A stretch of 64,000 bases of DNA from Chitinimonas_A lacunae (GCF_042650885.1 NZ_JBHSBU010000001.1:372001-436000), one strand, 5' to 3'; shown: positions 26,361 to 35,482, numbered from the stretch's first letter. Numbers and translations are program-made. Notes: a model not told the origin generated them from the letters alone.

Positions 26361-26406
26361 ATGAATAAGACCGATGCGAAAGCGCTTTCGCATCGGTCTT
26401 ATTCAT
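26361..26406. terminator. perfect 46-base palindrome between hpt and glyA
   Basis: The two halves (26361-26383 and 26384-26406) are exact reverse complements with no spacer, centred on AAAGCGCTTT. As RNA it makes a hairpin of about 21 bp with a four-base loop, followed on the plus strand by TTTTG. It most likely terminates hpt; the lack of any mismatch is unusual for a terminator. No second copy was noticed in the window. Confidence 0.7.
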
Positions 26407-26494
26407 TTTGTTGCCGATAGCCTTCATGCCGGGCGGCAGTCCGCCCGTGCTAGAATCCGCCATCCTTTCCCAAGCCCCCCGGAAGATTCCGCCT

Positions 26495-27739
26495 ATGTAC
26501 CAGCCTGTCTCCATCGCCGAATTCGACCCCGATCTGTTCGCCGCCATCGAGGGTGAAGTGCAACGCCAGGAAGATCACATCGAGCTGATCGCTTCTGAAA
26601 ACTACACCAGCCCCGCCGTGATGGCGGCCCAGGGTTCGCAACTGACCAATAAATACGCCGAAGGTTATCCGGGTAAGCGTTTCTACGGCGGTTGCGAATA
26701 CGTCGACAAGGTCGAAGAACTGGCGCTGGCCCGGGTCAAGCAACTGTTCGGCGCCGAATACGCCAACGTGCAGCCGCATTCGGGTTCGCAAGCCAACCAG
26801 GCGGTGTATTTCTCGGTGCTCAAGCCTGGCGATACGGTGATGGGCATGAACCTCGCCCACGGCGGCCACCTGACCCACGGTTCGCCCGCCAACCTGTCGG
26901 GCAAGCTGTTCAAGATCGTGCCGTATGGCTTGAACGAGCAAGAGGAAATCGATTACGACCAGATGGCCGAAATCGCTCGCGAAGCCAAGCCGAAAATGAT
27001 CATCGGTGGTGCTTCGGCCTATGCGCTGCGTTTCGACTGGGAGCGGATGGCCGCCATCGCCCGCGAAGTCGGTGCCTACTTTATGGTCGATATGGCGCAC
27101 TATGCCGGTCTGATCGCCGCCGGCGTCTACCCCAACCCGGTGCCGCACGCCGATTTCGTCACCTCCACCACCCACAAGACGTTGCGCGGTCCGCGCGGCG
27201 GCCTGATCCTGGCCCGCGCCGAGCATGAAAAGATGCTCAATTCCAATGTGTTCCCGACGCTGCAAGGCGGTCCGCTGATGCATGTGATCGCCGGCAAGGC
27301 CGTGGCCTTCAAGGAAGCGCTGACGCCCGAGTTCAAGTCCTACCAGCAGCAGGTGATCAAGAATGCCGCCGCCATGGCCGAAGCGCTGGCCGCCCGTGGC
27401 GTGCGCATCGTGTCGGGCCGTACCGAGAGCCATGTGTTCCTGGTCGATCTGCGCCCCAAGGGTCTGACCGGCAAGGCGGCCGATGCCGCGCTGGGTCTGG
27501 CACATATCACCGTCAACAAGAACGCCATTCCGAACGACCCGGAAAGCCCGTTCGTGACTTCTGGCATCCGGCTGGGCTCGCCCGCCATCACCACCCGTGG
27601 CTTCAAGGAAGCCGAGGCGGTGGCCGTGGCCAATCTGGTGGCTGATGTGCTTGATAATCCCAACGACGAAGCCCATATCGCCAGCGTGCGCGAGCGTGTG
27701 CATGCCCTGACCAGCCGTTTCCCGGTCTACGCGCGTTGA
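26495..27739 (+). CDS. glyA: serine hydroxymethyltransferase
   Basis: PLP enzyme interconverting serine and glycine with tetrahydrofolate, the main source of one-carbon units. It has 414 residues, as expected. The start at 26495 (MYQPVSIAEFDPDLF) follows GGAAG. Motifs are LIASENYTSPAVMAAQGS, NKYAEGYPGKRFYGG, the PLP lysine in TSTTHKTLRGPRGG (about residue 228) and SGIRLGSPAITTRG. A strong terminator lies 21 bases after the stop. In related genomes glyA is usually followed by nrdR; here about 5 kb of other genes separates them. Confidence 0.97.
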   Translation: MYQPVSIAEFDPDLFAAIEGEVQRQEDHIELIASENYTSPAVMAAQGSQLTNKYAEGYPGKRFYGGCEYVDKVEELALARVKQLFGAEYANVQPHSGSQANQAVYFSVLKPGDTVMGMNLAHGGHLTHGSPANLSGKLFKIVPYGLNEQEEIDYDQMAEIAREAKPKMIIGGASAYALRFDWERMAAIAREVGAYFMVDMAHYAGLIAAGVYPNPVPHADFVTSTTHKTLRGPRGGLILARAEHEKMLNSNVFPTLQGGPLMHVIAGKAVAFKEALTPEFKSYQQQVIKNAAAMAEALAARGVRIVSGRTESHVFLVDLRPKGLTGKAADAALGLAHITVNKNAIPNDPESPFVTSGIRLGSPAITTRGFKEAEAVAVANLVADVLDNPNDEAHIASVRERVHALTSRFPVYAR

Positions 27740-27759
27740 CCTGTTGTCGTAATGGTGGG

Positions 27760-27784
27760 AAAAAGGGGCTCCGGCCCCTTTTTC
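27760..27784 (+). terminator. terminator of glyA
   Basis: AAAAAGGGGC (27760-27769), loop TCCG, GCCCCTTTTT (27774-27783). A perfect stem merging into a T run. Confidence 0.92.
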
Positions 27785-27849
27785 TTCGTCCGTCCATCGG
27801 TAGTAGGAAAATATCTGGACAGTATAGTGCAAGGAGGAGAGCGACCAAT

Positions 27850-28932
27850 ATGCTATTAAGAAATATTTCTGCAATGCTGTTGCTGATGTGGCTGAGCGGC
27901 TGCGCCAGCCTCAGCTATCTGGGTCAGGCAGCGAGCGGTCAGGCCGAGGTGATGGAGCGGGCGCGGCCGATCGATGCGCTGCTGGCCGATCCGACCACCC
28001 CGGGCGAGCTGGCCGACAAGCTGCGTTTTGCCCGTGATGTCCGCCGCTTCGCCATCGACGAGCTGGGGCTGCCCGACAACGAGAGCTATACCCGCTACGC
28101 CGATCTCGGCCGCCCTTATCCGGTCTGGAATATCGTCGCCACCCAGCCGCTCGACCTGACCCCGGTGCAAAGCTGCTTTCCGGTGGCCGGCTGTCTTGAT
28201 TACCGCGGCTATTACCGCGAAGAAGAGGCCCGCCGTCATGCCGAGTCGCTGATCGCCAAGGGAATGGACGTGTTCTGGTACGGCGTGCCGGCCTATTCGA
28301 CCCTGGGCTGGTTTGCCGACCCGCTGCTCAACAGCACCATCCGCTACGGCCGGGCCGATCTGGCCCGACTGATCTTTCACGAACTCGCCCACCAGCAGGT
28401 CTACGTCAAGGACGACAGCGCCTTCAACGAAGCCTTCGCCACCGCCGTCGAACTCGAAGGCTTCGAGCGCTGGCTGCGCCGCCACGGCGATGAGGCCATC
28501 CGTAACGATTATCAACGCAACGAAGCGCGCCGCGCCGCTTTCCGCGATGCCATGAGCCGTACCCGCCAGCGGCTGCTCGATATCTATCAGGGGCCAGGCA
28601 GCGATGCCACCAAGCTGGCCGCCAAACAAAGCGCACTGGAAGCCCTGGCTGCCGAATACGCCCAGCTCAAGGCCCGCTACAAATGGATGGGCTACGACGC
28701 CTGGTTCGACCCCTTACCCAACAACGCCCATTTCGCCTCGGTCGCTACCTACCATAGGCTGGTGCCCGCTTTCCGCGCCTTGTTTGCCGAGAAGGAAGGC
28801 AACTGGACCGCCTTCTATGAGGCAGTCCGGGCCTTGGCTGCACAGGATAAGGCCAGCCGCCATGCTGCCCTGGAAAGCCGATTGCCCTTGGGCACGCGCG
28901 AGGAGACGACTGCCGCTGAGGGGGCGCAGTGA
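27850..28932 (+). CDS. putative lipoprotein aminopeptidase (zincin, PF10023-type)
   Basis: A 360-residue lipoprotein, start at 27850 after AGGAGG. The signal peptide ends LWLSGC-like (MLLLMWLSGCASL), with the Cys as lipidation site. The metallopeptidase motif HExxH is present as LIFHELAHQQVYVKDD with a downstream Glu in NEAFATAVELEGFERWL, the usual third zinc ligand region. This arrangement matches the predicted aminopeptidase family PF10023, whose substrate is not established. Arg-rich helices make up the C-terminal third. It lies between glyA and copA with no obvious functional link. Confidence 0.8.
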   Translation: MLLRNISAMLLLMWLSGCASLSYLGQAASGQAEVMERARPIDALLADPTTPGELADKLRFARDVRRFAIDELGLPDNESYTRYADLGRPYPVWNIVATQPLDLTPVQSCFPVAGCLDYRGYYREEEARRHAESLIAKGMDVFWYGVPAYSTLGWFADPLLNSTIRYGRADLARLIFHELAHQQVYVKDDSAFNEAFATAVELEGFERWLRRHGDEAIRNDYQRNEARRAAFRDAMSRTRQRLLDIYQGPGSDATKLAAKQSALEALAAEYAQLKARYKWMGYDAWFDPLPNNAHFASVATYHRLVPAFRALFAEKEGNWTAFYEAVRALAAQDKASRHAALESRLPLGTREETTAAEGAQ

Positions 28933-29092
28933 AGAGCAATAGAAAATTTCAGGAAATATCTATTCAAATACCAGAGCGGTTGATAAGAATAAATGTCTGA
29001 AATATGTCCAGAGGCATTGCCTGCTGAGAGAGTTGCTTGGTTGCCGTCGGAGGCAGGGAGCGGGCGTAAACTGTTTTCAGTCGCTGTGCCGC

Positions 29093-29123
29093 TTGACCTT
29101 GACACGATGTCAAGCCTGACACT
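29093..29123 (+). promoter_or_regulatory. MerR/CueR-type promoter of copA-cueR
   Basis: The dyad CTTGACA-CGA-TGTCAAG (29098-29114) sits between a -35 TTGACC (29093-29098) and a -10-like GACACT (29118-29123). The spacer is 19 bases, the overlong spacing characteristic of MerR-family activated promoters. CueR from the second gene of the operon is the likely activator in response to Cu(I). The copA start follows 33 bases later, with AGGAGG. Confidence 0.7.
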
Positions 29124-29155
29124 GTCGCCATTCCTGAGGCTTTAGGAGGTGTGAG

Positions 29156-31555
29156 ATGACAAGCGCAGTGCTTCCCCATACGTTGCAGGTTGCCGGGCTT
29201 GACGATGCCACGGGCGCGGCCCGGGTGGAACAGGCGCTGGCGGGGCTGGAGCGGGTGCGGGTACTCGGGGTCAATCCGGTCGATGGTTCGGTAACGCTGG
29301 AAAGCGATGCGCCGCTTGATCTGAGCGCCGTGCGCGCCGCGCTCGACCGTGCCGGCTATCGACTGGCCGAGACCGAGTTGATGCTCGGTATCGGCGGCAT
29401 GAGCTGCGCCAGTTGTGCGGCGCGGCTGGAAAAGGTACTGCGCCGCACGCCGGGCGTGCTCGAAGCCGAAGTGACCTTTGCCAATGAAAAGGCGCGGCTG
29501 CGGCTGTCGCGGCCGGCTGATCGGACGGCGGCTGAAGAGGCCGTGTTCCGCGCCGGCTTCCAGGTGGTGGCCGAGGTCGACGAGTCCACCACGGAGGCCG
29601 AAGCCACGGTGGCTGCGGTCCCCCGAGACTGGATCGTCCCGGCGCTGGCCTTGCTGCTGGCGCTCCCGCTGACTGTGCCGATGTTCACCGAGCCGTTCGG
29701 CGTCCACTGGATGTGGCCGGCCTGGCTGCAATGGGCGCTGGCGACGCCGGTGCAATTCGTGTTCGGCGCCCGTTTCTACCGTTCTGCCTGGACGGCGCTG
29801 CGTAACGGCAGCGGCAATATGGACCTGCTGGTGGCACTTGGCACCAGTGCGGCCTATGGCTTGAGCCTCTATCTATGGCTGGGTCGTGACGATCCGATGC
29901 CCCATCTGTATTTCGAGGCGGCCGCCGTGGTGATTGCCCTGGTGCTGCTGGGCAAATGGCTCGAAGCACGGGCGCGGCGCCGCACGGGCGACGCGCTGCG
30001 GGCGCTGCAATCGCTGCGGCCGGCCAGGGCGCGGATCTGGCGCCAGGGTGCTGAGGTGGAAGTGCCGCTGGCGGCGGTGCGGGTGGGCGATCTGGTGATT
30101 GTGCGGCCAGGCGAGCGGGTGCCCGTCGATGGCCGGATCGTCGAGGGGATGAGCCAGCTCGACGAGTCGCTGCTGACGGGTGAATCGCTGCCGGTGGCTC
30201 GCGGTGTGGGCGAGCGTGTCCCGGGCGGTGCCCTCAATGGAGACGGCCTGCTGCGGCTCGAAACCGTGGCGACCGGGACGGAAACCGTACTGGGTCGCAT
30301 CGTCCGCCTGGTCGAACACGCCCAGTCGGCCAAAGCGCCGATCCAGCGGCTGGTCGACCGGGTCAGCGCCGTTTTCGTGCCGGTGGTGCTGGCGGTGGCG
30401 GTACTGGCTTTCCTGGGCCGCTGGTGGTGGGGCGGTTCGGTCGAGTCGGCCTTGATCGATGCCGTGGCGGTGCTGGTGATTGCCTGCCCCTGTGCGCTTG
30501 GTCTGGCTACCCCGACCGCCATCATGGTCGGCACGGGCGTCGGGGCGCGTCATGGCATCTTGATCAAGGATGCGGCCGCGCTGGAGTTGGCCCATCGGGT
30601 CCGGATCGTCGCGTTCGACAAGACCGGCACCCTGACCGTAGGCCGGCCCGAAGTGGTGGCACTGCGTCCGACTGCGGCCGGCGAGGGCCGGCTGCTTCAG
30701 TTGGCGGCAGCGTTGCAGACCGGCAGCGAGCATCCCTTGGCGCGGGCCGTGCTGGCCCGGGCCGAGGCGGAACAATCGGACATCCCCGCCGTGACGGCCG
30801 TGCGTGCGCTGCCTGGACGCGGTATCGAGGGCGAGGTGACGGGTGTGCCTTATCTCCTGGGCTCCAGCCGCCTGATGCAGGAACAAGGCATCGAGCTGGC
30901 AGAACTCGCCAGCGAGGCCGAAGCCCTGGCGGCCTCAGGCAACAGCGTGTCCTGGCTTGCGACCCGCAGCGGTCAATTGCTCGGTCTGATCGGTTTTGGC
31001 GACCGTCCCAAACCGGGCGCCCGGGAGGCCGTGGCGGTACTGAAGCGGTTGGGCATCCGGACCGTGATGATCACTGGTGACAATCGGGGCAGCGCTGAAG
31101 CGGTAGGGCGGCAGCTTGGGCTCGATGAGGTGGTGGCCGAAGTGCTGCCGGCCGACAAGGCGGCCAAGGTGACGGCGCTGAAGGCTGACGGCGCCGTGGT
31201 GGCCATGGTGGGCGATGGCGTCAACGACGCGCCGGCGCTGGCGGCGGCCGATGTGGGCATCGCGATGGCCGAAGGCAGCGACCTGGCGCTCCATGCAGCC
31301 GGTATCGCCCTGCTGCGGGGCGATCCGACCCTGGTGGCGGCAGCGCTCGATCTGTCGCGGCGATGTTACGGCAAGATCCGGCAGAATCTGTTCTGGGCGC
31401 TGATCTATAACGTGATCGGTATCCCGCTGGCTGCGCTGGGCTATCTCAATCCGATGCTGGCCGGTGCTGCGATGGCATTGAGCAGTGTCAGTGTGGTCGG
31501 CAATGCATTGCGGCTGCGCCGCTGGCGTGCCCCGACGGCCGGGAGCGAATCATGA
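29156..31555 (+). CDS. copA: copper-exporting P1B-type ATPase
   Basis: Inner membrane pump exporting Cu(I) from the cytoplasm. It has 799 residues. Two N-terminal heavy-metal-associated domains are visible. The first (about 5-65) has lost its CxxC (reads GLDDATGAARVEQ), while the second keeps GGMSCASC with Cys84 and Cys87. The transmembrane metal site is CPC at 444-446 (IACPCALGLATPT). The phosphorylated Asp488 is in FDKTGTLTVG, and GDGVNDAPALAAADVG is the hinge motif. The C-terminal helix has YNVIGIPLAALGYLNP and MALSSVSVVGNALRL, both typical of Cu(I) pumps. The stop overlaps the cueR start by four bases (ATGA). Confidence 0.96.
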   Translation: MTSAVLPHTLQVAGLDDATGAARVEQALAGLERVRVLGVNPVDGSVTLESDAPLDLSAVRAALDRAGYRLAETELMLGIGGMSCASCAARLEKVLRRTPGVLEAEVTFANEKARLRLSRPADRTAAEEAVFRAGFQVVAEVDESTTEAEATVAAVPRDWIVPALALLLALPLTVPMFTEPFGVHWMWPAWLQWALATPVQFVFGARFYRSAWTALRNGSGNMDLLVALGTSAAYGLSLYLWLGRDDPMPHLYFEAAAVVIALVLLGKWLEARARRRTGDALRALQSLRPARARIWRQGAEVEVPLAAVRVGDLVIVRPGERVPVDGRIVEGMSQLDESLLTGESLPVARGVGERVPGGALNGDGLLRLETVATGTETVLGRIVRLVEHAQSAKAPIQRLVDRVSAVFVPVVLAVAVLAFLGRWWWGGSVESALIDAVAVLVIACPCALGLATPTAIMVGTGVGARHGILIKDAAALELAHRVRIVAFDKTGTLTVGRPEVVALRPTAAGEGRLLQLAAALQTGSEHPLARAVLARAEAEQSDIPAVTAVRALPGRGIEGEVTGVPYLLGSSRLMQEQGIELAELASEAEALAASGNSVSWLATRSGQLLGLIGFGDRPKPGAREAVAVLKRLGIRTVMITGDNRGSAEAVGRQLGLDEVVAEVLPADKAAKVTALKADGAVVAMVGDGVNDAPALAAADVGIAMAEGSDLALHAAGIALLRGDPTLVAAALDLSRRCYGKIRQNLFWALIYNVIGIPLAALGYLNPMLAGAAMALSSVSVVGNALRLRRWRAPTAGSES

Positions 31556-31965
31556 ATATCGGTAAGGTGGCGCAATGCAGCGGCGTCTCGGCGCGGATGA
31601 TACGCCACTACGAGGAACTGGGCCTGTTGCCCGCTGCGCGCCGCAGCGAGGCGGGCTACCGGCTCTACGATGAACGCGATCTGCACTGGCTGCGCTTTAT
31701 CCGTCGCGCCCGCGACCTGGGTTTCCCGCTCGGTCAGGTGCGCCAGCTGCTGTCGCTGTGGCAGGACCGCGAGCGCAGCAGCGCTGAGGTCAAGCGGCTG
31801 GCCGAGTCGCAGCTCGAAGCACTCGATGCCCGTATCGCTGAACTCCAGGCCATGCGCCGTACCCTGGCGGTGCTGGTCCATGGCTGCGGCGGCGACGAGC
31901 GGCCTGACTGTCCGATTATCGAGGGATTGGCTGAGCCGGGTCTGGTCGAGCCTGATCCCGACTGA
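31552..31965 (+). CDS. cueR: copper-responsive MerR family activator
   Basis: A 137-residue MerR-type regulator. The N-terminal winged helix begins MNIGKVAQCSGVSARMIRHYE, and a long dimerisation helix covers about 75-110. The metal loop carries Cys112 and Cys120 (HGCGGDERPDC), the same positions and spacing as the Cu(I)-binding cysteines of E. coli CueR. It overlaps copA by ATGA and is therefore translationally coupled. It should activate the overlong-spacer promoter at 29093-29123, making the operon autoregulated. Confidence 0.93.
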   Translation: MNIGKVAQCSGVSARMIRHYEELGLLPAARRSEAGYRLYDERDLHWLRFIRRARDLGFPLGQVRQLLSLWQDRERSSAEVKRLAESQLEALDARIAELQAMRRTLAVLVHGCGGDERPDCPIIEGLAEPGLVEPDPD

Positions 31966-32101
31966 TAAGCCGAGGCAGTCGTTCTGTCCCTGCTCCGGAT
32001 TATTACCCAATCATTAATTATTAAAATAATCGGCAAATCTGGCGCAAGACTCTGCTTGTGCTATAAGAAAAAATAATATTTTCTGATCGAAGGAGGAATA
32101 T

Positions 32102-32578
32102 ATGTACGCCAAAACGGCATTGCCGCAATCGCTTGAAGCCAAAGAAGCCATTGATGAGCTGGTCGCCAAATTCTTTGCCGCCTTTGCAGCTGACCAGAAT
32201 GGCCGGGTCGATCTCGCTGCGCTTTATCCCTTGTTTATTAACGGGGCATCGATCATCAAGGGATGCGGCGAATCGGCCACGGTATACGATCTGCAAGGTT
32301 TTATCGCCCCACGGCAGGCGCTGTTGAATGGTCCTGATCTGTTCGATTTCAATGAACACGAAGTGTTCGAGAGGACTGAAATATTCGGCAATATCGCCCA
32401 GCGTTTCAGCCTTTACCATAAATCGGGAATTGCCCACGGTGAGCGATTCGAAGGGCAGGGAATCAAGGCAATGCAATTCAGCAAAACTGCCGAAGGCTGG
32501 AAAATCGTCTCATTGATATGGAATGACGAAAGCGAGGCACTGCCGATTTCCTCCGTTTATCGTCATGGTTCCTGGTAG
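32102..32578 (+). CDS. NTF2-like/SnoaL-like domain protein of unknown function
   Basis: A 158-residue soluble protein (MYAKTALPQSLEAKEAID) preceded by AAGGAGG. The N-terminal helix with VAKFFAAFAADQNGRVDLAAL, followed by a beta-sheet ending QFSKTAEGWKIVSLIWND, is the usual outline of the NTF2/DUF4440 fold. No catalytic residues could be assigned. The upstream gap is A/T-rich and the gene has its own terminator, so it is probably monocistronic. No signal peptide is present. Confidence 0.7.
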   Translation: MYAKTALPQSLEAKEAIDELVAKFFAAFAADQNGRVDLAALYPLFINGASIIKGCGESATVYDLQGFIAPRQALLNGPDLFDFNEHEVFERTEIFGNIAQRFSLYHKSGIAHGERFEGQGIKAMQFSKTAEGWKIVSLIWNDESEALPISSVYRHGSW

Positions 32579-32594
32579 AACTGTCATCGGGGAG

Positions 32595-32632
32595 AAAAGC
32601 CGCTATGGTTGAGTTCATGGCGGCTTTTTTTA
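32595..32632 (+). terminator. terminator of the NTF2-like gene
   Basis: AAAAGCCGC (32595-32603) pairs with GCGGCTTTT (32620-32628), continuing inward with a G-T pair, and is followed by TTTT. Confidence 0.88.
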
Positions 32633-32708
32633 ATCGGGAAAAATCGGCCTATGCCCTCTTGTCGAGTAGAATGACCGCGATCTTGATACAGCACGGCGGA
32701 GTTCCCCG

Positions 32709-33170
32709 ATGAAATGTCCGTTTTGCGGCTCTTCCGATACCCAGGTGGTCGATACCCGTCTGTCCGAGGACGGCGACAGTGTGCGGCGGCGGCGCCGTTG
32801 CAGCGGCTGCGACAAACGTTTCACCACCTATGAAACAGCCGAGGTGAGGCTGCCGCAGGTGGTCAAGACCAACGGCGACCGCGCCGAATTCGACCGCGAA
32901 AAGATCCGTACCAGCTTTCTGCGTGCTTTGCACAAGCGGCCCGTGCCGACGGCGCTGGTGGACGAGGCCATCGTCCGTATCCTGCAAAAGGTGCTCAGTC
33001 TTGGTGAGCGCGAGATCGATTCGCGCCGGATCGGCGAGATGGTGATGACCGAACTCGCCCGGCTAGACAAAGTGGCCTATATCCGCTTTGCTTCGGTCTA
33101 CCGCAGCTTTCAGGACGTGGAAGATTTCACCGACGCCATCCGCGAAGTCAGCCGCGACAAGCCTGGCTGA
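32709..33170 (+). CDS. nrdR: transcriptional repressor of ribonucleotide reductase genes
   Basis: A 153-residue nucleotide-sensing repressor of nrd operons. The N-terminal zinc ribbon is MKCPFCGSSDTQVVDTRLSE with the second pair in RRRRRCSGCDKRFTTYE. An ATP-cone domain runs from about 50 to 140 (VVKTNGDRAEFDREKI and ends with YIRFASVYRSF). Length and motifs are standard. It is followed by a membrane protein gene and ribD. Confidence 0.96.
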   Translation: MKCPFCGSSDTQVVDTRLSEDGDSVRRRRRCSGCDKRFTTYETAEVRLPQVVKTNGDRAEFDREKIRTSFLRALHKRPVPTALVDEAIVRILQKVLSLGEREIDSRRIGEMVMTELARLDKVAYIRFASVYRSFQDVEDFTDAIREVSRDKPG

Positions 33171-33234
33171 GCCGGCGCCGAACCATTCCCTGTTCCGCTG
33201 ACTCTCAAGATTCCTTGTTCCTCTAGGCGACTAT

Positions 33235-34278
33235 ATGAAGATCGGCCGGCAAGACCTCGACGCCGCCGCCCAGGCTGCCGTCATCTCCCCGGAACAGGCC
33301 CAGGCCCTGTGGCAGTTCCTCGGTGAGCACCACGCCAATACGCCGCAGTTCCGCTTTGCCCATGTCCTCTACTACCTGGGCGGCATGATCGCCATTGCCG
33401 CCATGAGCCTGTTCATGACGGTAGGCTGGGATACCTGGGGGCCGCTGAGCCTGGTGGTGTTCTCGGTCTGTTATGGCTTTGTCGCCTGGCGGCTCGGGGT
33501 GTGGCTGCTCGAGCGCAAGCGGCTGCCCATCCCGGCCGGCATCATGCTGGTGCTGGCCATCGTACTGGTGCCGCTGGCCATCTACGGCATACAGGCATGG
33601 CTGGATTACTGGCCTGAAAGCGATACCTTCGATAACTACCACCGTTATATCGATTACCGCTGGGTCGTGATGGAGGTTGGAACGCTGCTGGTGGCCAGCG
33701 TGATGCTGTGGCGCTATAAGCTGCCGTTCATGGTGATGCCGGTGGCCGTGACCTTGTGGTATCTGGGCATGGATCTGTCCGACGGCATGGTGGTCGATGG
33801 CGTGCTGGATAAATGGACCGTGCGGCAGTGGTTCTCGCTCTGGTACGGCCTGGCGATGCTTGTCCTGGCCGTCTATGTCGATCTGCGCAGTGCGGCGCGA
33901 CGGGCCGATTACGCTTTCTGGCTCTATCTGTTTGGTCTGATGACCTTCTGGGGCGGGCTGACCTCGATGGAATCGGACAGCGAGCTTGGCAAATTCCTCT
34001 ACGCCATGCTCAATTTCGGTCTGATCATGATCGGCGCCGTGCTGAGCCGGCGCGCCTTTGCCGTATTCGGGGCGTTCGGGGTGGCGCTCTATCTGGGCCA
34101 TCTAGCCTATACGCTATTCAAGGACAGTCTGCTGTTTGCCTTCTGCCTCAGTCTGATCGGCCTTGGCGTCGTGTTCGCGGGCATGTGGTGGAACAAACAT
34201 GGCAGCGCCCTCGGGGCGCGCTGGCGACAACAGCTGTCGCCACAACTGGCCCAATTGATCGAGAAGCGTGGTGCTTAA
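33235..34278 (+). CDS. DUF2157-like integral membrane protein
   Basis: A 347-residue membrane protein. The N-terminal 30 residues form a soluble helix (AAQAAVISPEQAQALWQFLG) like the start of DUF2157 proteins. It is followed by about eight to ten hydrophobic segments between residue 43 and 320, for example GGMIAIAAMSLFM and IMLVLAIVLVPLAIYG. No enzymatic motif was seen and the function is unknown. It lies between nrdR and ribD with short gaps, probably in one operon. Confidence 0.6.
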   Translation: MKIGRQDLDAAAQAAVISPEQAQALWQFLGEHHANTPQFRFAHVLYYLGGMIAIAAMSLFMTVGWDTWGPLSLVVFSVCYGFVAWRLGVWLLERKRLPIPAGIMLVLAIVLVPLAIYGIQAWLDYWPESDTFDNYHRYIDYRWVVMEVGTLLVASVMLWRYKLPFMVMPVAVTLWYLGMDLSDGMVVDGVLDKWTVRQWFSLWYGLAMLVLAVYVDLRSAARRADYAFWLYLFGLMTFWGGLTSMESDSELGKFLYAMLNFGLIMIGAVLSRRAFAVFGAFGVALYLGHLAYTLFKDSLLFAFCLSLIGLGVVFAGMWWNKHGSALGARWRQQLSPQLAQLIEKRGA

Positions 34279-34351
34279 AATGTAGCGTCTGCTTCCACGC
34301 GCTTTCCCCGGGCCGCCTCAAGGGCGGCCCGACTTGTTTGTCAGGAAATTT

Positions 34352-35482
34352 ATGGATTTTTCCGCCCAGGACCATCTGTTCATGGCCCAGGCCCTGCGTA
34401 AAGCCCAGGGTGGCCGTTATCTCTCTACCCCCAACCCCTTTGTCGGCTGTGTGCTGGTCCGCGATGGCGTGCTGATCGGCGAAGGTCACACCCAGGTCGC
34501 CGGCGGCGACCATGCCGAAATCCAGGCGCTGCACGACTGCCGCCGCCGTGGCAACGATCCGCGCGGCGCCACCGCCTATGTCACGCTCGAACCTTGCGCC
34601 CACTACGGACGCACTCCGCCTTGTGCGCTGCGGCTGGTGGAGGCGGGGGTGGTGCGGGTGGTGGCGGCGATCAGCGATCCGTTTCCCGAGGTGGCCGGAC
34701 GCGGGCTGGCCCTGCTGCGCGAAGCAGGCATCACGGCCGAAGTCGGTCTGATGGCCGGCGAGGCGCGGGCTTTGCACCATGGCTTTCTGAGCCGGGTCGA
34801 GCGTGGCCGGCCCTGGGTCGTCGCCAAGATCGGCGCCAGCCTCGATGGACGGACGGCGCTTGCAAGTGGCGAGTCGAAATGGATCACCGGCGAAGCGGCC
34901 CGCGCCGATGTGCAGCATCTGCGCGCCCGTGCCTGCGCCATTATCACGGGCGTCCAGACGGTGCTGGCCGACGACCCGCTGCTCACCGTGCGCCGGCTCG
35001 ACGGCGAGCCCTGGACGCTGGTGCGGCAGCCGCTGCGGGTGGTGCTCGATAGCCGTCTGCGCACGCCTCCCACTGTCCAGATGCTCAAGGCGCCCGGCAA
35101 GACCCTGTTTGTCTGGAGCGGCGAGAACACCGACGAGCTGAACGCCCGTCAGGCCGCGCTGGAAGCCGAGGGCGCCGAAACATTGTGGCTGGGCGGGGCC
35201 GACGGTCGGGTCGATCTGCCGGGTTTATTGAACAAATTGGCTGAGCGCGGCATCAATACCGCCCTGGTCGAGGCAGGCGGGCGGCTCAACGGGGCTTTTC
35301 TGATGGCCGGCCTGGTGGACGAGCTGGTGCTGTACCAGGCGCCGGTGCTGCTGGGTGGCTCGGCACGCTCGCTGGCGGAATTCCACCTTGAGCGACTGGC
35401 TGATCGGCCGCATGCGCTGGAGACCGAACGGGTGGCCGTGGGTGAGGATTTGCGCTGGACGCTGCGTTATACGCCTTATTGA
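34352..35482 (+). CDS. ribD: bifunctional diaminohydroxyphosphoribosylaminopyrimidine deaminase / 5-amino-6-(5-phosphoribosylamino)uracil reductase
   Basis: Second and third steps of riboflavin synthesis. The start at 34352 (MDFSAQDHLFMAQALR) follows AGGA and gives 376 residues. The N-terminal CDA-fold deaminase carries the zinc ligands HAE (GGDHAEIQAL) and PCAHYGRTPPC. The C-terminal DHFR-like reductase starts near residue 145 (VVAKIGASLDGRTALA) and contains the NADPH-binding region ending LVEAGGRLNGAFL. The other rib genes are not in the window. It is the last gene of the nrdR-ribD group. Confidence 0.95.
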   Translation: MDFSAQDHLFMAQALRKAQGGRYLSTPNPFVGCVLVRDGVLIGEGHTQVAGGDHAEIQALHDCRRRGNDPRGATAYVTLEPCAHYGRTPPCALRLVEAGVVRVVAAISDPFPEVAGRGLALLREAGITAEVGLMAGEARALHHGFLSRVERGRPWVVAKIGASLDGRTALASGESKWITGEAARADVQHLRARACAIITGVQTVLADDPLLTVRRLDGEPWTLVRQPLRVVLDSRLRTPPTVQMLKAPGKTLFVWSGENTDELNARQAALEAEGAETLWLGGADGRVDLPGLLNKLAERGINTALVEAGGRLNGAFLMAGLVDELVLYQAPVLLGGSARSLAEFHLERLADRPHALETERVAVGEDLRWTLRYTPY

